15,516 nucleotides of DNA from Spirogloea muscicola (Eukaryota > Streptophyta > Zygnematophyceae > Spirogloeales > Spirogloeaceae). Position numbers and translations under genes: made by a program. The DNA lies in contig WELB01000039.1 in assembly GCA_009602725.1 (NCBI GenBank), positions 794,812 to 810,327 on the forward strand, in the 5' to 3' direction. The notes below the pieces were generated by a model. That model was not told the origin of the DNA. It searched no databases and saw only the letters and a list, made by a program, of their open reading frames with translations. Every line of letters begins with the position of its first letter. Position 1 is the first letter of the stretch. Of this stretch, positions 8,601 through 15,516 are shown in pieces.

Positions 8601-11035
8601 CGCTGCAGCTCGTGCGACAGCAGCGTGTAGAACTCAAGCGTCGGGCCGAGGCCCGTCCCGACTTCGCCAAAGTACTCCACCTCCAGTACGGCACGATGCG
8701 GGGCGTAGAGCTCCATGACCTTGGTCGCCGAGTCGAGGATGCGGCTGCGGCTGACGCGCACCTTCTGCCGCTGCAGGCGGCCCACCCGGAGGCTCCCCCC
8801 AGCACGCGCACCTCTGCTGCTGCCCCCTCCGGCACCGCCGCCGCCACTGCCAGGCCCGCCGCCTCCGCCGCCACCTCCGCCAGCCGCCGCACCGCCACCG
8901 AGTGGGCTCTGGAGGCGTTGCAGGGCGCGCGAGAGGCCAAACGCGGTGCAGTAGAGATACTGCTGGCGCACGACAAAGGGGAAGAGGAAGGGGTACGTCG
9001 CCGCAAACTGCCGGCACCACGACGGAAGCGCGCCCGAGCACAGCGCCAGCACGTCCTGCAGCTGCCGCTGCAGCTTCGACGCCAGCTTCTGGCTCACAAA
9101 CTCCTCCTCGCCGACGACCGGCACACCTGCCGCAGATGGCGAACCCCGTGCAGCGACTGCGGCAAGCTCGCCGCCTCCCTCGGCGTACGCCTCCAGCGCA
9201 CCCTGCCAACGTAGCGCAGGCGCCAGCCGGCTCAGCAGCTCCAGCACCCTGAGGAGGCGCAGGATGCCGTACACCGGGCCGGCGCCGCGCTGCTCCTTGC
9301 TGCTGGCACCGTCGGCGGACTGCGGTGCGGCGCTGCCTAGGACGCACTCCACCAGCGCGCTCGTCTCGCTGCGCTCAGCTGCCGGCCACTCCCCCTCCTC
9401 CCTGCTCTCTGGCTGGTCGGCCTCCTTGGCTGACGCTGCCGCCGCTTGGCAGCTCTCCCAACGCTGGTACGTGATCGTGTACACCTCGTCCCACAGGCGG
9501 CGCGGCGATGGCCCGCGGCTGTCACTGCCAGCACGCCTGCTGGCCTCCGAAGAGCCGCCGCCACCGTCGTCATCGTCCTCCCCATCGACATCCTCCACAG
9601 CCTGCGCCTCTGCCATCACCTGGCCCTGGATCGCCTGGATGATGGTCATCGACCTGTCCAGCGGCTTGCCCGCCAGTGCAAACCGGAGCTTCGGGTCCGC
9701 TGATGTTGCTGCCGCCGCTCCCGCTGCCGTCGATAACAATGCGCCTGCCGCAAGTGGCAGCCCATCTTTGGCGCCACCGTGAGCGTCCAGCCGTCGGCTG
9801 CTCCCACCGCTCGCCAGCGCCGCCGCGAAAGAGCTGTACGAGCCCATCGGACTGCTGGCGCGCGGCGCGGCAGCATTTGGCCACGCCGCCGCAGCTGGCG
9901 ACTCTGCAGCCGGCACCACCTCGACAGCCGCAGCAGCTGTCGCAGTCTCCTCCGGCAGCCTGGCAGTCGCCACTACACCCGCAACGCCGGCGCTGCCGCC
10001 CTCTGTTGCGAGCTGCACATCGTGCACGCCACTGCACGCCTGGGACGCCTCCTCGCCAAAGAGCTGCCGGACATGGGCACATCCCTGAGCTCAATACAGC
10101 GGCAGTGCTTCAAGTTGCTCACACTCAAGATGACCACGACAAGCCCTGCGCCTTGCATCTACAACCAACACAACTTCTGAAAGCTTAGCTCCAGTTATGA
10201 CAGCTTAAAATATGTGCCAAGGCCAGAGTACCTCGTCTGGCTGGCCGTCAACGCTGCCGTGGCCGCCACCGTCGCTGGCCTCGCCTGCAGCTTCCTCGTC
10301 GTCGTCCTCCTCTTCCTCCTCCTCGTCCTCGCCCTCCACCGCATCGCCCATCTCCTCCTCCTCCTCCACGTCCTCCTCGTTGCTCTCCTCCTCTGCTTCC
10401 TCCTCCACATCGCGCTCCACCTCCCCGCCCTCGGCCTTGCCCTCCTCGGCCTCCTCACCATCGACCTCCATGCGCACCACGCGCCCCGCCCTTCTTGGCA
10501 CCACTGGCGCCTCCTTCGTGACGTCGTACGGGCCAGCCCTGACTTGCTCCTGCTGGGCATTATGACCGGGGCCAAACAGGGCAAGACTTTCATCTTAGAT
10601 CCTTTTAAAACGAATGAGGACTTGTGCAGTACCTGTATCTGAAGCTGGTCAGCCACATGGGTCTTGGCCCAAAATCCCTGATCTGCCCCTTGACGTCAAC
10701 GCAGAAGTAATACACTCACCAAGCTTGCTGTCCTCACCAGAGCCGCCGCCATTGCCTCGTCCCGCTTTCCGCTTGCGCCTGAGCGCGTGGAGGTGGCCAC
10801 CGCCACCGCAACAGTGGCTGCTGCCGCAGCATTCGTGGCAAGCTTCCAGCTGCCGCCGCTAGCGCCGCCGGCGCCGCCGACCTTGGCCTTGCCCTTGACA
10901 AGCTCTTCGACGTCGACCTTTGCAGGTGAGGCGGCACTGACGGTCCGGCTCTTGGACAGGACCCTCGCTGCTGGCATCGCTCCTCCGGGCTTGCTATTCC
11001 GAGGAGCGGTCTTATCCCTGCCTCCAGACTTGGCC

Positions 11036-11067
<32 letters not shown>

Positions 11068-14000
11068 CGCCGCAGTTTGCGAGCGTGTGGCCGGGCGTTG
11101 GGATGCCTCGGCAGGGGCCACTTCGGTTATGGGGCCAGCGCCGGAGCTCTTGGCAGCTGCGTCAATGGCAGCTCCGGCAGAACACGGCGGTGACGGCGGC
11201 CGCGGGGGGTCGAGACGGCGTACCCGCGGCCAGAGAAAGTCCTCGACAGCGGCGAGCGTCGCCAGCGGCTCAATGAGCACCACATTGGCGCTGTAGTCGC
11301 GCAGGCCCTCGGCCGCCAGCCCGCCGCTGCGGCACAGCCGCAGCTTGAACGGCTGCTGGAGCGAACTGAGGCCTGCCGTCATGCCGCCGCTGCCGCTGCC
11401 GCTGTTGCCGCCGCGGCGCTGGTGCTGCGCTTGGCTGCTGAGTGCCACCGGGAAGCGCTCCAACGAAGCCAAAGCCAGCTGGAGCTTGCGGACGAGTACC
11501 GTCAATGGCGGCTGCGTCTGCGCGCTGCCGCCGTCGGCGGGGAGCACCACGTCGAGGAAGAGCCGAAGGCGCTGCAGGACGCGCCCCCGCGCGCCGCCGT
11601 CCTCCGCCGGTGGCGCCGCTCGGCTGCGGAGGAAGGCGAGGAGCGTGTCCGGCACGCCGCTGCGCACGAACTCGAACGTCGACATGCCGCCATCGCCGCT
11701 GCCGTTGCTCAGAGCCGCCATGACCTCGGTGAGCGCCGCCCGCTCGCTGTCCCTTCTCTCCCTCTCCCTCTCCCTCTCCTTCTCTACCTGGCACCCCCTC
11801 TCTCCCTCCCTTCCCCCACGACCCACCTCCCTCTTCCCATCACCCGCCCGAGTCTTCAGTGCCGCTGTCTTGCCGCCTCCCTCAACTCCGCCACAGTCGC
11901 TGTCAGCAGCATTCAGTGTGAGGCGCACGCAGAGCTCCTGCAGCCGCGCGAGGCTGTCGGTGATCGCGCCACTGTTGCCGCCAGCGCCGCCATCGCCGTC
12001 TGGGAAGAAGCGGTCTCGGAAGGCCTTCGCGCGCATTGCCATCGCCGCGCGTTGCTCTACTACAGCTCCGAGGGAAACAGATCAGCGTGACTTGCAGGAG
12101 ATACTACTGCAGCTTTGCTGATGTCCATAACACTCAATTTGCAGCTTGCTTATGTACCACACACCTCGGCGGAAGCTGCGGGACAGCGACGAGCTCTCAG
12201 CCACAGCCGTTGCCGCCGCGGGGGTCACAGTAGCAGCCCGCGGCACCGGCGAGGCCGGCAGAGTTGGCGGCGGCGCCGCAGTCTCCTCCCGGCGGCCGCT
12301 ACGGCGCGTGCGGGTGGCAGGAGCCTGCTGCTGCGAAGGCGACGGCGTGTCACTGGCAGCAGGCGGAGGCGGCAGTGGCGACGCTCCGTCGACACTGCCG
12401 CCGCTGCCACTGCGCGTGATGAGTGTGTCGATGGCATGCACGACGCCCTCGCGCACGAAAGCCGGGGCGAACGGCCCCGGCAGCTTCGCCATGAGCATCT
12501 CTGCCATGTGCAGGCCGGCGGCGAGGATGAGCGGGTCGCGCGATGCCAGCACGCCCGCCAGGAAGCTGAGCATACCAGAGGACACCAGTAAGAATGCATA
12601 TGTCAGCAAGACATTGATATCTTAACATGATTTTCAACTCATTGCTGTCGTCCCTGCCTGCTAGGTGATGGACTTTACGTCAAAGGTGTACAATGGTCAG
12701 TCAAGGGTAGCATTGTCTGATCGGTCTGCATGGTTCTAAGTGGCAGTGGTTCTAAGTGGCAGCGAAAAGCGCAATGGGGACGGACAGCAATGCTGCAGCG
12801 GACCTGGCAATGTTGGAGCCAGCAAGGAGGGCCTCGAGAGCTGGTGCTGGGGTGAAGTGCAGCAGTTTGGCCACGGCAGCCAGGCAGTTCTGGCGCACCG
12901 TAGGGCTCACGGTCGAGCTGTACAGCTGGCCGCAGGATGGGGGAGGGGAACAAGGAGGGGGGAAGCGTGAGAGAAATTCAAGGAGGGAGGTGAGAGGAGG
13001 AAGAGAGAGGATGAGCAAGGTCAGCTGCAGCAGGGAGGAGGGAGGACGGTGGCAGAAGAGGGGCGTCGACCATGATCCCAGCCTGCAAAGCTATAGGCAA
13101 GGCTTCAGAGGACCAGGCACTGTCTCCGCCCTCCACAGGGTGCATCGATGGCAGCAGCAGCACCTCGGGCTCACCTGCAGCAGGATGGGAAAGAGGTCGG
13201 CGCCGAAATGGGCGAGGAGCTCCGGCTGGTCCGCCAGCAGCCTCTCCCGCACCGCCGCCTCGATCGCCATGGCTGTGTCGGGCTTGGAACCTGCGCCAAG
13301 AGCCTCCTCCCTCGGCATGGTGCTGCCTTGGGCTGCCCCCACGGCAGCTGCAGTGCTGCCGGCAGGCCGGGCTCGCGACCGCTGGCAGGCCCCTGCTGTC
13401 ACCGGCATTGCTGGCCGGAGCGGGTTCGCGGAAGCGGCGTCCGAGATCGGCGGCAGCAGCTCGTTGACGAGGGAGACGATCTCGAAAACCTACACTCCAT
13501 CCAGGACGGCGCGCTCGCTTGCCAGCAGCTGTCAGGCTGGAGTAAGTGACCCTTTTGTAATTCGACAATGATTGATCAAATTGTGTTCACCTCAATCAGC
13601 TTGCTCCACGTCACCTTTCTCGTGCTCCTCACAGCCCCCAATGTACGAAGGACCCAACTGGGTGTTGGTAAAGCGGAAGATGGAGGGGACTGCATATAAC
13701 AGGGTGAGGCAGAAGAAATAGGAGGGAGGGGATGGAATGGAAGAGGAGGGAGGGGAAGCAGCGCCTGCCTGTTCGGGCGGGCTGTTCATGCCTGGGGAGG
13801 ACGAGCCGCCGCCTGCAGGGGCGGCAGCTGAGCCGGCAGCGAGCAGCGGCGGCCCTGCAAGCAGATCTCGCAGGATACCGCTGATGCCGAGGTGAAGCAT
13901 GCACTCGGCAGCTGCCGTTGACCCCGTCGCGCAAGTGGCCAGCAGCTGGATGAGCCCCTGCAGCCGTCAAGCAGCATCTGGTCCGAGATGAGCGATTGAA

Positions 14001-15516
14001 AGCGGGAGCTGTTGTTGACTGCGGAGCTCCCTGCAGCTGCCATTGGCCATGGCCTGCAATGGACGTTCCACATGACCTGCTCACCGTGGTCGTAGAGGCG
14101 CTGAGCGGCGCCTGCAGGGTGCCCACCGATCCGTTGCTGCCGCTGCTACTACCGCTGCCGGCAATCAGGCGGACCACCTGTGGGATGAGGCCATGTGACC
14201 AGAGCATGTCGAGCTTCTCGGGCCATGCCGCAAAGGCCTCAGCGATGCGCGTGAGGCACACGCAGGCCGAGTCCACCACCTGCAGCACGGGGGAGGGAGG
14301 AGGAGCGATGATGGCGTGGAGGTGAGAGGGAGAGAGGGGAACAAGGGCAAGAAAGCCTAAGTATATGGCAATGCGCAACGCCGCAAGGATATTTCGAGGC
14401 CTGGCTCAGCAGCCAAAGCAGGGTCAGCAGTGGCGTCAACAGTGGCGGCAGCAGCAGCAGCGGCTGTACCTTGAAGTCCTGGTACTGCAGCAGGTTGGTG
14501 AGGATGGGCACAGCGTCCATGACTGTGCCTGCCGAGTCCGCCGGCAGCTGGCGGCAGATGTTTGCGGCCGTTGATACCGCCACCCGCTGCGCCCGCAAGC
14601 CCGCCGCGGGGGCCGCTCGGCAGCAGTCAAGCGCTGGGCATCTCGCGCTTATGGTAGCTGCAGAAAGCGGGTCAAGCCCGGCAGCGGCACTGGAGCTGCG
14701 GCAGGCAGCACACACCTGAACGCCCGTTGAGAAGAAGTCGAGGTAGGAGAGGACGGCCATGAGCGCGCCGGCCCGCAGGCACGCCTCGGCAAACTCGTGC
14801 GAGATCTTCTCCAGCGCTTGCAGCGACTGAGCCGCCGCGGTCGCCAAGGAGAGGGGCGAGCTTCGTCAGATGGCGAGGGAGGAGGGGAGGAAGGTGGGGT
14901 TTAAGGATGACCAGAGCCCCGAAGATAGTCTAACAGACAGAAGGAGTGATAGCTGCCAGTTGGCAGCCATGACGAGAGCTTGCTCGGCACCTGCTCGGCG
15001 AGGTCAATGTACTCGATGGCGGTCAGGCGGGCGCAGAAGGCCGGGACGGCACCATAGTGCACGACGGCCGCGGTCGCCGAGGGCAGGACGTCAACGAGGT
15101 GCGTGAGCGCGCGCGCGGCCAGCAGCGAGACGTCCGGGGAGGGCCCGCCGGCAGCAAGCAGCGCCACGAGGGGCGGCACGAAGGCGTCGACCGCGAAGCC
15201 CCCGAGGCTCTCCTCAGTGCTGATGCTCAGGAGCTCGCAGAGCTGCGAGAGCGCGTCCAGGCGGGCCTCCTCATCGGCCGGCGCCGACGGCGGGCCCCGC
15301 AGGCTCGCCAGGATGCCCTTGAGCCGGACGCTCTGCGCCGCTGGCGGCGGCGGCATCAGCTCGTCCAGCCCTGCGCCGAGCTTGCGCAGCAGGCCGTGCA
15401 GCGCGCTGCTGGCCGAGGCCAGGCCCTGCGACAGGCCGCCGCCGAGGTCGTCGCCCGCTGCCATCATGGCCTCGTCCGAGCCGCTGCCGCCGCCGCCAGC
15501 GCCGCTGCCCGAGGTA
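5629..15516 (-). CDS. UPL3: HECT E3 ubiquitin ligase, UPL3/KAKTUS (TRIP12) type, 5' partial
   Basis: Exons in transcript order: 15516-14991, 14826-14716, 14586-14470, 14279-14085, 13957-13769, 13489-13175, 12925-12804, 12565-12165, 12065-10720, 10552-10232, 10063-8231, 7917-7693, 7431-7327, 7098-7018, 6874-6806, 6415-6287, 6131-5997, 5694-5629. They give about 2,094 residues, longer than plant UPL3 (about 1,900) because of low-complexity inserts. ARM-repeat exons come first, then [10 protein letters not shown] and an acidic linker, then the HECT domain. By family knowledge UPL3 ubiquitinates proteins for proteasomal decay and controls trichome and hormone responses in plants. The frame stays open to the right edge; an ATG pair at 15462-15467 could be the start, but conserved upstream Gly/Ser-rich sequence argues for a partial 5' end. 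Uncertain joins: the donor of exon 9 (10720 or 10738), the acceptor of exon 10 (10552 or 10549) and the start of exon 11. UPL4 is the nearest alternative name. Confidence 0.95.
6221..6241. repeat. Short tandem repeat in UPL3 intron
   Basis: Two adjacent copies of a CACTAGTTG unit lie in the 155-nt intron between the last two HECT-core exons (6132-6286). No function is evident. Confidence 0.6.
6594..6716. repeat. 17-bp direct repeats flanking the telomere-like tract
   Basis: GTCGACAAGCATCTGAC at 6594-6610 and GTTGACAAGCATCTGAC at 6700-6716 differ at one base and exactly bracket the telomere-like tract. Confidence 0.85.
6611..6699. repeat. Degenerate interstitial telomere-like tract (TTTAGGG type)
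   Basis: On the + strand the tract contains GGTTTAGGGTTTGAGGG, GGGTTTAGAGG and TTAGGGTTG, a diverged run of the plant/green-algal telomere heptamer. Confidence 0.7.
7918..8230 (-). other. UPL3 intron between exons 11 and 12
   Basis: A 313-nt phase 0 intron joins FYKMVLGY to [10 protein letters not shown]. The donor GTGCGA follows a Tyr codon where land-plant UPL3 has Gln (LGQELDL). No coding sequence is lost by comparison with the family. Confidence 0.75.
10232..10552 (-). other. Acidic linker exon of UPL3
   Basis: A 107-codon exon made mostly of Glu and Asp after [11 protein letters not shown], at the place where land-plant UPL3 has its own acidic stretch before the VHDVKL block. Its acceptor is a CAGCAG (NAGNAG) pair, so one Gln may be included or skipped. 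Confidence 0.8.
10720..12065 (-). other. Large UPL3 middle exon with low-complexity inserts
   Basis: The 1,346-nt exon carries [11 protein letters not shown], then a Glu/Arg-alternating insert (about 11745-11800), [50 protein letters not shown], and a run of 14 Ala near 11035-11075. These conserved blocks are in family order; the inserts are lineage-specific. Confidence 0.88.
11745..11830. repeat. CTCTCC-type low-complexity tract inside a coding exon
   Basis: The + strand carries repeated CTCTCC/CTCCCT units. Read on the - strand it codes for the Glu-Arg run of UPL3 exon 9. It resembles the CT-rich bodies of this genome's introns but in antisense orientation. Confidence 0.8.
12731..12762. 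repeat. Perfect 16-bp tandem duplication in UPL3 intron
   Basis: TGGTTCTAAGTGGCAG occurs twice back to back in the 238-nt intron 12566-12803. Perfect identity suggests a recent duplication. Confidence 0.9.
13490..13768 (-). other. GC-AG intron in UPL3
   Basis: On the - strand ...MNSPPEQ ends at CAG followed by GCAGGC, and the frame resumes after GTGTAG with [14 protein letters not shown]. This phase 0 join gives PEQVFEIV, which parallels the uninterrupted ADQIFEIV of land-plant UPL3. A weak GT (GTCCCC) farther in would add a 22-residue insert, so GC is preferred but not proven. Confidence 0.7.

Larger units (their letters stand above)
5629..8745 (-). other. HECT catalytic domain of UPL3
   Basis: The domain starts around [12 protein letters not shown] in the 3' part of exon 11 and runs through eight exons. 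Landmarks are [129 protein letters not shown] and SPKLTIVRK. The catalytic Cys lies in [15 protein letters not shown], with its codon at 6033-6035. The C-terminus GQGSFDLS is the conserved tail. All core elements are intact, so the ligase should be active. A Gly/Ser/Lys-rich insert lies between [16 protein letters not shown] and [10 protein letters not shown]. Confidence 0.95.
12165..15516 (-). other. ARM-repeat N-terminal region of UPL3 (exons 1-8 in the window)
   Basis: The spliced frame reads [123 protein letters not shown] and [14 protein letters not shown]. This is the armadillo-type substrate/partner platform at the start of plant UPL3. Compared with the family there are Ala/Pro/Ser-rich inserts in exons 5 and 6 and after the last ARM-like helices in exon 8. 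Confidence 0.93.

Noticed and set aside
8492-9347. Long open frames antisense to, or out of frame with, UPL3 exon 11
   Set aside because: They are shadows of a GC-rich coding exon; only the - strand frame of UPL3 carries conserved family motifs.
11745-11850. A possible hidden intron in the purine-rich part of UPL3 exon 9
   Set aside because: The only GT...AG pair seen there would give about 40 nt, shorter than any other intron here (minimum about 92 nt), and the frame is open throughout.
11345-12121. A 258-codon open frame on the + strand
   Set aside because: It overlaps UPL3 exon 9 antisense, is low-complexity Ser/Pro-rich and shows no known domain.
13268-13290. A further copy of the ATGGCTGTG repeat core inside UPL3 exon 6
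   Set aside because: Only a short word matches, within coding sequence conserved as protein; chance resemblance.

Overview
The window looks like nuclear DNA of a green plant lineage, most likely a GC-rich, intron-rich green alga. Three things point there: three spliced genes whose closest relatives (recalled from family knowledge, not searched) are plant proteins; strong G/C preference at third codon positions with AT-richer introns; and scattered plant-type telomere motifs (CCCTAAA/TTTAGGG) in introns. The species cannot be fixed from sequence alone. There are no bacterial-style operons, RNA genes or CRISPR arrays.

Layout. (1) Positions 1-2093, + strand: the 3' part of a circularly permuted DAR-type ribosome-assembly GTPase (DGP3/YlqF/RbgA-like), seven exons seen, N-terminus off the left edge. 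(2) 2094-3021: a non-coding spacer with a dispersed ~125-bp repeat, a heptamer tandem array and long GCC/GCG tracts. (3) 3022-5006, + strand: a complete five-exon D-2-hydroxyacid dehydrogenase of the hydroxypyruvate/glyoxylate reductase class (HPR2-like). One undetermined base lies in its N-terminal poly-Gly tract. (4) 5007-5628: spacer between convergent genes. (5) 5629-15516, - strand: a very large HECT E3 ubiquitin ligase of the UPL3/KAKTUS (TRIP12) type. Eighteen exons are seen, from ARM-repeat exons at the right edge to the catalytic Cys and the conserved C-terminus at 5629. Its 5' end probably lies beyond the right edge.

I rebuilt all splice junctions by reading frame, splice dinucleotides and conserved family sequence; the frames close exactly in all three genes. 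Of 27 inferred introns, three have a GC instead of GT donor, an unusually high share.

The three genes do not form a pathway: one serves organelle ribosome assembly, one photorespiratory/2-keto-acid reduction, one protein turnover. The most notable non-genic structures are a telomere-like tract bracketed by a 17-bp direct repeat inside a UPL3 intron, the dispersed repeat shared by the spacer and an HPR intron, and long CT-rich tracts on the sense strand of many introns. I found no convincing undescribed multi-gene system.
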